The notes under the pieces: model-generated
Told to the model about the DNA's origin: nothing
The model's database searches: none
Seen by the model: the letters and a program-made list of their open reading frames with translations, nothing else
From: Mycobacterium sp. 1274761.0
GTDB lineage: Bacteria; Actinomycetota; Actinomycetes; Mycobacteriales; Mycobacteriaceae
Length of the DNA: 64,000 nt
Direction: 5' to 3'
Assembly: GCF_001668615.1 (NCBI RefSeq)
Contig: NZ_LZMC01000038.1
Coordinates: 124,001 to 188,000, forward strand
Position numbers and translations under genes: made by a program
In this document: positions 53,049 to 60,993 of the stretch, one piece after another
Layout: each line of letters opens with the position of its first letter
How positions within the stretch are numbered: the stretch's first letter is position 1

Positions 53049-53932
53049 CCACTGGCAAGCCGGTGCCGTGCAGCGACCAGTCGCTGGCCCGCGGTGACAC
53101 GATGTACGGCACCGCGTCAGCAGGGTTCTCCTGGATGCTGCTGGAATTGCCTGGCGGCTGGGGACGTTCGGCGTTCCTACAGTCGCCGTCGGTCATCGAT
53201 CCGCAGCTCGGCCGCGCCATCGTGCGGCGGGTCGAATCTGCGAAGATGCGCATCGCCGCCATCCGCAAGCATGGCCGTCGCGAAGCCACTCCGCGCTGGC
53301 GATGGTTCGTCGCACATTCCAGCGTCGGCGCCGAGGCGCTGTATGCCGGAGAGGTGGACGACCCGCGCGGCTACCTCGACCTGGCGTTGGACGGGTCCGA
53401 CGGCGAGCTGTCAACCGATCCCGTCGTGGCGATCTGCGCGCACGGTAAACACGACCAGTGCTGCGCCGTGCGCGGGCGTAGCGCGTGCACCGCGATCGCG
53501 GCGCAATACCCCGAAATCACATGGGAATGTTCACATCTGGGCGGTGACCGCTTCGCGGCCACCATGCTCGTCCTACCGGAGGGGTTGTGCTACGGGCGGG
53601 TGGACTCCGCCGACTCTGCTGAGCTCGTCCGGCTGTACCTCGAGGGCAGGCTCGACAACAGGTTCCTCCGTGGCCGTACGTCGCTACCCCATGCCGTGCA
53701 GGCCGCCCAGCACTTTGCCCGCGAGGCGTTCGGCGACGACCGGATCGACGCGTTGCACCCGACCACCGTGGACCACGGCGACGGCCAGATCCGCGTCGTC
53801 CTCGATGCCGAGGCCGGGGCGATCGAGGTCGTTCTGGCCGAGCAGTTGTCAGACCCGCTGCAGTCGCAGTGTCATGCGCAGGTGCTGGGCCGCGTCCGCA
53901 CGTTCACGCTCGTGTCGATCACGTCGACCTGA
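53045..53932 (+). CDS. Sucrase/ferredoxin-like [2Fe-2S] thioredoxin-fold protein
   Basis: A 295-residue protein with the sucrase/ferredoxin-like domain. ICAHGKHDQCCAVRG supplies Cys131, Cys139 and Cys140, and WECSHLGGDRFAATMLVLPE supplies Cys162 and His164, which fit the Cys/His [2Fe-2S] site of this family (Apd1-type). LPEGLCYGRVD also matches. It likely carries electrons or senses redox state. Its ATG overlaps the cupin stop by 4 bp (53045-53048), so it belongs to the peptide-oxygenase operon. It could reduce the iron of the oxygenase, which is inference from position. Confidence 0.85.
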   Translation: MTTGKPVPCSDQSLARGDTMYGTASAGFSWMLLELPGGWGRSAFLQSPSVIDPQLGRAIVRRVESAKMRIAAIRKHGRREATPRWRWFVAHSSVGAEALYAGEVDDPRGYLDLALDGSDGELSTDPVVAICAHGKHDQCCAVRGRSACTAIAAQYPEITWECSHLGGDRFAATMLVLPEGLCYGRVDSADSAELVRLYLEGRLDNRFLRGRTSLPHAVQAAQHFAREAFGDDRIDALHPTTVDHGDGQIRVVLDAEAGAIEVVLAEQLSDPLQSQCHAQVLGRVRTFTLVSITST

Positions 53933-53935
53933 AAC

Positions 53936-55039
53936 CTAGAGCGACACCGTTTCATATGAGCCGATCTGGCCGGCAAGCAGGCGCAGCTGGTCGTCGGTGG
54001 TGCCGAAGGTGTTGTCGATAGCGGTGATCCGAGCGGCGTAGTGCCCCACCGGGTACTCGGCGGTCATGCCGATACCACCGTGCAGTTGGATGGCCTCCTG
54101 TGCGATGTGGCGGCCGGACCGGCCGATCTGCAGCTTGGCGCGGGCGGCGACGACCGGATCGAACCGGCCGTCGGCGATCGACATCGCGGCATAGAAGTTC
54201 ATGCTGCGCGCCAGTTCCAGTGACACATACATGTCGGCCGAGCGTTGAGTGAGCGTCTGAAACGTCTTTAGCGGAACCCCGAACTGCTTGCGCTCGCCTA
54301 GGTAGGCAGTGGTCAACTCCAGCGCCTGCTCCATCGCGCCGACCGCCTCGGCGCACAGCGCCGACTGGTACCGAATGACGGTGTGCGCGAGCGCTTCTGA
54401 GACGTCACCCGCGCCGAGGGGTTCGGCGGGTGTGGACTCGAAGTCTAGCTGGGCGCCGCGCCTGCCGTCGAATGTCCGGAACGGATGGCGGGTTGTCTTC
54501 GCGGCGTCCACCAGGAACAGGCCGACCCCGCCCTCCGGGAGGGCGGCGGTGACCACGATCGAGTCGGCTGAATCTCCCGCCAGCACAGGGCTTTTCCGGC
54601 CGCTCAGCGTCCATGTGTCCCCGCTCTGGGTAGCCTTGGTGGCCAGCTCCGTCGTCGTCACCCGGACGCCGGGTTCGTCGTGGGCGAACGCCAGCAGCTT
54701 GGCGCCGGTGGCCACCTCATCGAGAAGCTGCTTCTGCTCATCGGTGCCCAGCTCTGCGATCACACTGCCCGGGATGAGCGCGGCCTGCGCCACCGGCTCC
54801 GGCGCGAGCCGCCGACCCACCTCGGTCATGACGACCATGATCTCGATCTGGCCCGCCTCCGTCGGATCGAATCCCAGACCCAGCAGGCCGACCTCGGCCA
54901 ACTGGCCCCACACCTGGCGACTCCACCCCAGCTCACCATTGGTGACCTCGTTGTACTTGGTGATGTCGTAATTGCGCGTCAGCACGTCACGGGTGACGTC
55001 ACGCAGCAGCTGCTGTTCCTCGGTCAGGTCAAAGTCCAC
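53936..55039 (-). CDS. Acyl-CoA dehydrogenase (FadE), short subunit
   Basis: A 367-residue FAD-dependent subunit. MDFDLTEEQQLLRDVTRDVL starts it, and RKQFGVPLKTFQTLTQRSAD, AIQLHGGIGMTAEYPVGHYA are family blocks. It lacks the C-terminal catalytic-Glu-type segment seen in single-chain members, so it probably works as the second half of an alpha2beta2 enzyme with the next gene. Seven bases separate them. Related pairs process sterol-derived CoA esters; the substrate is not evident. Confidence 0.9.
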   Translation of the reverse strand: MDFDLTEEQQLLRDVTRDVLTRNYDITKYNEVTNGELGWSRQVWGQLAEVGLLGLGFDPTEAGQIEIMVVMTEVGRRLAPEPVAQAALIPGSVIAELGTDEQKQLLDEVATGAKLLAFAHDEPGVRVTTTELATKATQSGDTWTLSGRKSPVLAGDSADSIVVTAALPEGGVGLFLVDAAKTTRHPFRTFDGRRGAQLDFESTPAEPLGAGDVSEALAHTVIRYQSALCAEAVGAMEQALELTTAYLGERKQFGVPLKTFQTLTQRSADMYVSLELARSMNFYAAMSIADGRFDPVVAARAKLQIGRSGRHIAQEAIQLHGGIGMTAEYPVGHYAARITAIDNTFGTTDDQLRLLAGQIGSYETVSL

Positions 55040-55046
55040 GATCGCC

Positions 55047-56222
55047 TCACAATCCCAAGATGGTCGACGCGATGATGTTGCGCTGAATCTCGTTGGTGCC
55101 GCCGAAGATCGACGTCTTACGGTAGTTCAGATAGCGCGGCGCGGCCTCCTGCGCCCATGGGGCCGCATCGATTTCGCCCGCCGCGTCGAACGGCAACGCA
55201 TCCGGCCCGGCGACCTCGATGAACAGCTCCGTCGCCGCCTGCTGAAGCTGGCTGCCGCGCAGCTTCAGAATCGACGAGGCCGGGTTCGGCTTGCCGTCGG
55301 CCTCCGATCCGCTGACCCGCATCTGCGTCAACTCCAACGCCAGCAGCTCGTTTTCCACCTCGGCGACCCGGGCGGCGAACAGTGGATCCTCCAGCAGCGT
55401 CGACCCGTTCACCCGCACCTGCGCTGCCCGCTGCTTGACCTGGGACATCCACAGCTTGGTGTTGCCGATGCGGGCGATGCCGGTGCGCTCGTTGCCGAGC
55501 AGGAACTTCGCATACGTCCACCCTTGGTTCTCCTCACCGACCAGCTGATCGGCGGGTACCCGGACGTCTTCGAAGAACACCTCGTTGACCTCGAAGCCGC
55601 CGTCGATCAACTTGATCGGCCGCAGCGTGATCCCGGGCGTCGACATCTCGGCGAGCAGGAACGAGATTCCCGCCTGCTTCTTGGGCGCCTCGGGATTGGT
55701 CCGGGCCAGCAGGAAGATCCAGTCGGCGTACTGACCGAGAGTCGTCCACGTCTTCTGCCCGTTGATCACATACGAGTCGCCGTCGCGGACCGCGACCGTG
55801 CGCAGCGACGCGAGATCCGATCCCGCCTCGGGTTCGGAAAAGCCCTGACACCACCAGATGTCGAGGTTCGCAGTGGGCGGCAGGAACCGCTCCTTGAGTT
55901 CCTGGGAACCGAACTGGGCGATCACCGGCCCGACCATCTTGGCGTTGAACGGCAGCGGCTCCGGCACGGCCGCCAGCTGCATCTCGTCCAGCCAGATCTG
56001 GCGCTGCAGCGGCGTCCAGTCCTTACCGCCCCATTCGACCGGCCAGCTGGGCACGGCCAGGCCGTGGGAGTTGAGAATCCGCTGGGTGGTCACCAAGTCG
56101 TCGGGATAGTTCAGCTCGCCTTCGCGCGCCCGCTCCCGGATCTCGGCGGGTATCTCGGTGGTGTAAATCCGACGCAGCTCGTCGCGAAATGCGACATCTT
56201 CGTCACTCAGCGCCAATTTCAA
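55047..56222 (-). CDS. Acyl-CoA dehydrogenase (FadE), long subunit
   Basis: A subunit of about 391 residues with WWCQGFSEPEAGSDLASLRT, YVINGQKTWTTLGQYADWIF and the C-terminal RKTSIFGGTNEIQRNIIAST. It should bind FAD and pair with the shorter subunit downstream. TTG 56222 (leading into KLALSDEDVAFRDELR) or TTG 56249 are the candidate starts; no ATG is available. It is divergent from helR. Confidence 0.9.
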   Translation of the reverse strand: MKLALSDEDVAFRDELRRIYTTEIPAEIRERAREGELNYPDDLVTTQRILNSHGLAVPSWPVEWGGKDWTPLQRQIWLDEMQLAAVPEPLPFNAKMVGPVIAQFGSQELKERFLPPTANLDIWWCQGFSEPEAGSDLASLRTVAVRDGDSYVINGQKTWTTLGQYADWIFLLARTNPEAPKKQAGISFLLAEMSTPGITLRPIKLIDGGFEVNEVFFEDVRVPADQLVGEENQGWTYAKFLLGNERTGIARIGNTKLWMSQVKQRAAQVRVNGSTLLEDPLFAARVAEVENELLALELTQMRVSGSEADGKPNPASSILKLRGSQLQQAATELFIEVAGPDALPFDAAGEIDAAPWAQEAAPRYLNYRKTSIFGGTNEIQRNIIASTILGL

Positions 56223-56360
56223 GGTCGACCCCGTTCTCTCGCGCTGCAACCGTAGCTAAACCGCTGTACCCGGTGCGCGGGGCATCCATGTGGGAAAACA
56301 AAGATCGGAAGCGCGCCGTCCTGTACCGATCGCTTCCCACTCCAATTTACCGCGGACCCC

Positions 56361-56379
56361 GGGGCTTGCGGCAAGGCCA
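56361..56379 (+). promoter_or_regulatory. Rifamycin-associated element (RAE) upstream of helR
   Basis: GGGGCTTGCGGCAAGGCCA matches the RAE consensus GGGGCTTGCGGCAAGCCCC at 16 of 19 positions. It lies 56 bp before the helR start. In actinobacteria RAEs mark rifamycin-inducible genes such as rox, arr and helR (established). Confidence 0.85.
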
Positions 56380-56435
56380 GGGTGATACCGCACAATCGAC
56401 CGTCCTGACCGAAAACTCGCAGCATCTGGGGGCAT

Positions 56436-58664
56436 GTGACGACTCACGAACACAGCGACGAACTCCGCGAGGAGCAGCGGTATACAGACGGGCTGTACGC
56501 GCGGCTCGACGCCGAGCGCGCCCGGGTGCGCGACGCCTACGCTGCGGCGTTGGCCAGCCCGATCGACGTCAAGGACGGCGGGACGCTCGTGCAGCGGGAT
56601 TCCGAGGTACGCGCGCTGGCGCGGGAGATGCGCCGGCTCGACGTCGCCGACAACGGGTTGTGCTTCGGCCGGCTGGACACCGTATCCGGGGAACGCCGCT
56701 ACATCGGCCGGATCGGCATCTTCGACACCGACGACGACTACGAACCGCTGCTGATCGATTGGCGGGCACCCGCGGCGCGGCCGTTCTATACCGCGACCGG
56801 CGCCAACTCCGAGGACATGCGCCGGCGGCGTCAGTTCCTCACCCGCGGCCGCCGCGTGGTCGACTTCACCGACGAAGTATTGGGCCGCCCGGACGGTGCC
56901 GAATCCGACAGCGGAAGCGACGCGGCGCTGCTCGCGGCGGTCAACGCGCCGCGCGGCGACGGCATGCGCGACATCGTCGCCACCATCCAGGCCGAGCAGG
57001 ACGAGATCATCCGGCTCGACCACCCCGGCGTCCTGGTGATCGAGGGCGGCCCCGGAACCGGCAAGACGGTGGTGGCGCTGCACCGCGTCGCATACCTGCT
57101 CTACACCCAGCGCAGACGCATCGAGAACCACGGCGTGCTGGTCGTCGGGCCCAACGCGGCGTTCCTGCGCCACATCGGCCGCGTGCTGCCGTCCCTCGGC
57201 GAGACGGACGTGGTGTTCATGACGACCGGGGACCTGCTGCCAGGGATGCACGTCACCGCCGAAGACACTCCGGAGGCCGCGCGCGTCAAGGGCTCGCTGG
57301 CGATGCTCGACGTGCTGGCGGCGGCGATCGCGGACCGGCAGCGGGTGCCGCGGCAGCCGATCCCGATCGAGCTGGCGGATGTCACGGTGCGCATCGACGC
57401 CGAAACGGCCGAATGGGCGATCCAGGAGGCGCAGGCAAGCGGGCGCCCGCACAACGAGGCGCGGGCGGTGTTCCTCGACATCGTCACCTATGTGCTCACC
57501 GAACGGGCGATCGCGCGCATCGGGCGCGGGTGGCTGACCCGCGACGACGCCCAGGCGTGGGAGGAGCTGCGCAGCGATCTCCTCGAAGAGCTCGCGGACA
57601 ACAAGGATTTCCCCGCGGCGGTGGACGAGCTGTGGCCGGTGCTCACGCCGGGCGACCTGCTGTCGTCGTTGTACAGCTCGCGCGAGCGGCTGCGCACGGC
57701 GGGCGCCGATGCCGCGCTGTGGCGGGCCGAGGGAGACGCCTGGACCGTGTCCGATGTGCCGCTGCTCGACGAACTGATCGACCTGCTGGGCCCCGACAAA
57801 CCCGTCGGCGCCTCCGCCGAGCAGCAGCGGCGGACCGAAGCCGAATACGCCGCCCGGGTGCTCGACATGATGGTCAGCCGCGAGGATCTGATGTCCGACG
57901 AGGATCATCTGCTGGCCACCGACCTGCTCTACGCCGAGGACCTGGCCGAGCGTTTCGAAGAACGCGACACCCGCGAACTGGCGGAACGCGCTGCCGCAGA
58001 TCGGGATTGGACATACCGGCACGTCGTGGTCGACGAGGCTCAGGAGCTGTCGGAAATGGAGTGGCGGGTGCTGATGCGGCGCTGCCCCAGCCGGTCGTTC
58101 ACGGTGGTCGGTGACCTCGCCCAGCGCCGCTCGGTAGCCGGGGCGACATCGTGGGCGGCGATGCTGGAGCCGTACGTGACGGGCCGCTGGGTGTACCGGT
58201 CGCTGTCGGTGAACTACCGCACCCCCGCCGAGATCATGTCGGTGGCCGCCGCGCTGCTTGCCGAGTTCGCCCCGGGGGTGCAGCCGCCCGAATCGGTGCG
58301 CGCGACGGGTGTGCACCCGTGGGCGCGTCGCGTCGCGGCCAGCGAATTACCTTCTGCCATAGCGGAATTCGTCGATAGCGAAGCGCAACGCGACGGCACC
58401 AGCGTGGTGATCGGCCCGCGCGGTGTGCCCGGCACGGTCCCGCCGTCAAAGACGAAGGGGTTGGAGTTCGACGCCGTGCTGGTGGTGGAGCCCGACCGGA
58501 TTCTGGCCGAGGGGCCGCGGGGTGCGGCCGAGCTGTACGTCGCGCTGACCCGCGCCACGCAACGGCTCGGCGTGCTACATGTGGCTGCATTGCCGGGCGC
58601 GCTGAGGGGACTCGCGGAAGAGGGACCTACTTCCAGGCGAAAACGGGTTGCTCCAAGTCGTTGA
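56436..58664 (+). CDS. helR: RNA polymerase recycling ATPase HelR
   Basis: A 742-residue SF1-like ATPase of the HelD/HelR group. It has an N-terminal coiled arm (EEQRYTDGLYARLDAERARV) for reaching into RNA polymerase, GRIGIFDTDDDYEPLLIDWR, Walker A GGPGTGKT (204-211), VVVDEAQELSEMEW (Walker B) and SVNYRTPAEIM. HelR proteins dislodge rifamycin from RNA polymerase and give resistance. The RAE at 56361 fits induction by rifamycins. It starts at GTG 56436. Its 3' end overlaps the convergent Nudix gene by 38 bp. Confidence 0.93.
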   Translation: MTTHEHSDELREEQRYTDGLYARLDAERARVRDAYAAALASPIDVKDGGTLVQRDSEVRALAREMRRLDVADNGLCFGRLDTVSGERRYIGRIGIFDTDDDYEPLLIDWRAPAARPFYTATGANSEDMRRRRQFLTRGRRVVDFTDEVLGRPDGAESDSGSDAALLAAVNAPRGDGMRDIVATIQAEQDEIIRLDHPGVLVIEGGPGTGKTVVALHRVAYLLYTQRRRIENHGVLVVGPNAAFLRHIGRVLPSLGETDVVFMTTGDLLPGMHVTAEDTPEAARVKGSLAMLDVLAAAIADRQRVPRQPIPIELADVTVRIDAETAEWAIQEAQASGRPHNEARAVFLDIVTYVLTERAIARIGRGWLTRDDAQAWEELRSDLLEELADNKDFPAAVDELWPVLTPGDLLSSLYSSRERLRTAGADAALWRAEGDAWTVSDVPLLDELIDLLGPDKPVGASAEQQRRTEAEYAARVLDMMVSREDLMSDEDHLLATDLLYAEDLAERFEERDTRELAERAAADRDWTYRHVVVDEAQELSEMEWRVLMRRCPSRSFTVVGDLAQRRSVAGATSWAAMLEPYVTGRWVYRSLSVNYRTPAEIMSVAAALLAEFAPGVQPPESVRATGVHPWARRVAASELPSAIAEFVDSEAQRDGTSVVIGPRGVPGTVPPSKTKGLEFDAVLVVEPDRILAEGPRGAAELYVALTRATQRLGVLHVAALPGALRGLAEEGPTSRRKRVAPSR

Positions 58665-59346
58665 CCGGGTCGTGACGGCCTTCCAACCCGAGCCACCGCA
58701 GCTGCAGCAGCACCGCACCCGTGGGCGCATGAATCAGGTCGTTTCCCAGGGGAATCTGCACAACCGGCCGCGGGCTCTCCGGGATCGTGATGAAGCGCGG
58801 CGAGTCCTCGCGTTGCAGTTGATGCAAACCGACCCGGTAGACGGCCAACACCTCGTCGGGTGCGGGGCGTGGATCGAGGCGGCCGCCGCCCCACATCACC
58901 ACCGGGGTGATGACGTAGCCCGACCGGGTCGGGTAGTCGTCGAGCAGTCCGAGCACAGTGTCGACGGACAGTCGGATGCCGACCTCCTCATCGAGTTCGC
59001 GCAGCGCGGCGTCGACGGCGGTCTCGCCCGCGTCCAACCGACCGCCCGGCAGCGCCCACTGAGCGGCGTGCGATGACAGCCGGGTAGCCCTGCGGCACAG
59101 CAGAAAAGCCGCACCGCCGGCAACATTGACCATGCGGCCGTCGAGGCCGGCCAAGCCGGCGTCGCGACCTTCGTTCCACCCTTCGACGTCCACGGGGTCG
59201 ACGCGGTCGTCCCCTGCCTCGGAGTCAACGAGCACGACGGCGACAGCTGCGTGCCGCTTGTCCGGGTCGGTGACGCTGCGGCGGTCATGCCGTGACAAGT
59301 TGGCGCGGATCCGGTCGCGCAGGGCGGTGTCGTAGGCAATCGTCAC
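58627..59346 (-). CDS. Nudix hydrolase, CoA pyrophosphatase-like
   Basis: A 239-residue Nudix protein. The box reads GGRLDAGETAVDAALRELDE then EVGI (about 101-124), with all four acidic metal ligands. The surrounding sequence (HAAQWALPGGRLDAGE, DYPTRSGYVITPVVMW) resembles the CoA diphosphatase group, which splits CoA or acyl-CoA pyrophosphate bonds. It may act on another nucleoside diphosphate derivative. It overlaps helR's end antisense by 38 bp. Confidence 0.87.
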   Translation of the reverse strand: MTIAYDTALRDRIRANLSRHDRRSVTDPDKRHAAVAVVLVDSEAGDDRVDPVDVEGWNEGRDAGLAGLDGRMVNVAGGAAFLLCRRATRLSSHAAQWALPGGRLDAGETAVDAALRELDEEVGIRLSVDTVLGLLDDYPTRSGYVITPVVMWGGGRLDPRPAPDEVLAVYRVGLHQLQREDSPRFITIPESPRPVVQIPLGNDLIHAPTGAVLLQLRWLGLEGRHDPVNDLEQPVFAWK

Positions 59347-59377
59347 GCGTCGACCATAAGCACACGGGCCCCTGGGT

Positions 59378-59854
59378 TCAGACGAGGGCGTGGCGGTGCT
59401 GGTCTTCCGGCTCGCCCGCGGCGGCCGCGAAGTTGTCCAGTGCGGCGCTGAGTTGCTCGCGCTGCCGCTGCGTCATCTGCCGCAGTATCCGGCGGACCGC
59501 GGCGCGCCGGTGACGGATCACCCGGTCGATCAGAGCCTGCCCTTCGGACGTCAGGCTGAGTGTGATGTTGCGGCGGTCGCTGGGATCCTCACGGCGGTCG
59601 ACCATCTGGATCTTGATCAACCGGTCACAGATGCGGCTGGCATTGGACGGGCTGACCTCCAAGCCCGCCGCGACGGTGGCAAGGTTGATGGCGCCGCGGG
59701 TCGCGATCATCATCATCACCCGCAGCTGGGGCACAGTGACGACATCATCGACCTCGGCGATCGACGCCGCGGTGATCCCGACGAACGCACGTGACGCCCG
59801 CATGACCGCTTCGACCTGCTCAGCCGATACGGTGCCCCGGTCGTTCTTCGCCAT
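59378..59854 (-). CDS. MarR-family regulator
   Basis: A 158-residue winged-helix protein. NLATVAAGLEVSPSNASRIC is the helix-turn-helix and DPSDRRNITLSLTSEG the wing. ATG 59854 is preferred, with AGAGGGGG upstream; the open frame before it lacks a site. It is divergent from the glucose dehydrogenase-GH15 operon across a palindrome at 59889-59908, so it is a candidate repressor of that operon. Ligand unknown. Confidence 0.9.
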   Translation of the reverse strand: MAKNDRGTVSAEQVEAVMRASRAFVGITAASIAEVDDVVTVPQLRVMMMIATRGAINLATVAAGLEVSPSNASRICDRLIKIQMVDRREDPSDRRNITLSLTSEGQALIDRVIRHRRAAVRRILRQMTQRQREQLSAALDNFAAAAGEPEDQHRHALV

Positions 59855-59888
59855 CGCCGCCCCCTCTAATTGTTGCCTAAGCGCAATG

Positions 59889-59908
59889 ATTAGTTGTTTG
59901 CAACTAAT
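59889..59908. promoter_or_regulatory. 20-bp palindrome, probable MarR operator
   Basis: ATTAGTTGTTTGCAACTAAT has perfect 8-bp arms around TTTG. It sits 24 bp before the glucose dehydrogenase ATG and 35 bp from the divergent marR start, so one bound dimer could block both. Confidence 0.75.
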
Positions 59909-59931
59909 GCGTACCGGCAAGTCAATGTTTT

Positions 59932-60990
59932 ATGCAAGCACTGACCGTAGCCCCCGAACAAACAGATTCGCTCCGCGTCGAGGAAATCGCCGAGCCGGAA
60001 GCCGAGCCGAACGAGCTCTTGGTCGACGGGCTGGCGGTCGGCGTCTATGGCACCGACAAAGAGATCGCCGCAGGCTCTTACGGCTGGGCCCCCCAGGGGA
60101 AGGACCGGTTGGTCCTCGGCCATGAGTCGCTGGGCCGGGTGGCCGCCGCGCCGGACGGCACTGACTTCACGAACGGCGACCTGGTGGTGGGGGTGGTGCG
60201 CAGGCCCGACCCGGTTCCCTGTGAAGCCTGCGCACACGGGGAGTTCGACATGTGCCGCAACGGCCGCTACACCGAGCGTGGCATCAAAGAGCGCGACGGT
60301 TACGGCAGCCAACGCTGGACCGTCGAAACCGATTACGCGGTGAGGCTGGATCCGCGCCTTGCGGACGTCGGCATGCTGCTGGAGCCGACAACCGTGGTCG
60401 CCAAGGCGTGGGAGCAGGTCAATCGGGTGGGCGAACGCGCCTACTTTCACCCCCGCCGTGCGCTGATCACCGGCGCGGGACCGATCGGCCTGCTGGCGGG
60501 ACTGCTCGCCGTGCAGCAGGGGTTGGAGACACACATCCTCGATCGGGTCACCGACGGACCCAAGCCGGGCATCGTCAAAGCACTCGGGGCGACTTATCAC
60601 CATGACGACATCGACGACGTCGCATCGCAAATCGAGCCGGACGTCGTCATCGAGGCAACGGGGGCGGGACCGGTGGTGTTCGGGGCCATTGCCGCCACGG
60701 CGACCTACGGCATCGTCTGCTTGACCGGGGTGTCACCCAAGGGACGCGCGCTGAAAATCGACGCCGGAGCTGTCAACCGTGAACTCGTTCTGGAAAACGA
60801 CGCAGTGGTCGGCTCGGTGAACGCCAACCTGCGCCATTACCGACAGGCCGCCGAAGCGTTGGGCGAGGCCGACAAGGACTGGTTGGCGAGCCTGATCAGC
60901 CGGCGGGTCCCGCTGCACCGGGCGAAGGAGGCGTTCTCGCCACAGCCCGACGACGTCAAGGTCGTGATCACGCTCGACGACGCTCGCTGA
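59932..60990 (+). CDS. Glucose 1-dehydrogenase-like medium-chain dehydrogenase
   Basis: A 352-residue zinc-type MDR related to archaeal/haloarchaeal glucose dehydrogenases. GHESLG (His64, Glu65) is part of the catalytic zinc site, PCEACAHGEFDMC the structural-zinc lobe, and ITGAGPIGLLAGLLA the nucleotide motif. The usual zinc Cys in G-x-C-GTD is Tyr here (GVYGTDKE, Tyr39), which may change the metal site. It is followed by a GH15 trehalase-like gene 3 bp downstream, so glucose from that enzyme could be its substrate. The MarR at 59854 is the likely regulator. Confidence 0.85.
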   Translation: MQALTVAPEQTDSLRVEEIAEPEAEPNELLVDGLAVGVYGTDKEIAAGSYGWAPQGKDRLVLGHESLGRVAAAPDGTDFTNGDLVVGVVRRPDPVPCEACAHGEFDMCRNGRYTERGIKERDGYGSQRWTVETDYAVRLDPRLADVGMLLEPTTVVAKAWEQVNRVGERAYFHPRRALITGAGPIGLLAGLLAVQQGLETHILDRVTDGPKPGIVKALGATYHHDDIDDVASQIEPDVVIEATGAGPVVFGAIAATATYGIVCLTGVSPKGRALKIDAGAVNRELVLENDAVVGSVNANLRHYRQAAEALGEADKDWLASLISRRVPLHRAKEAFSPQPDDVKVVITLDDAR

Positions 60991-60993
60991 ACC

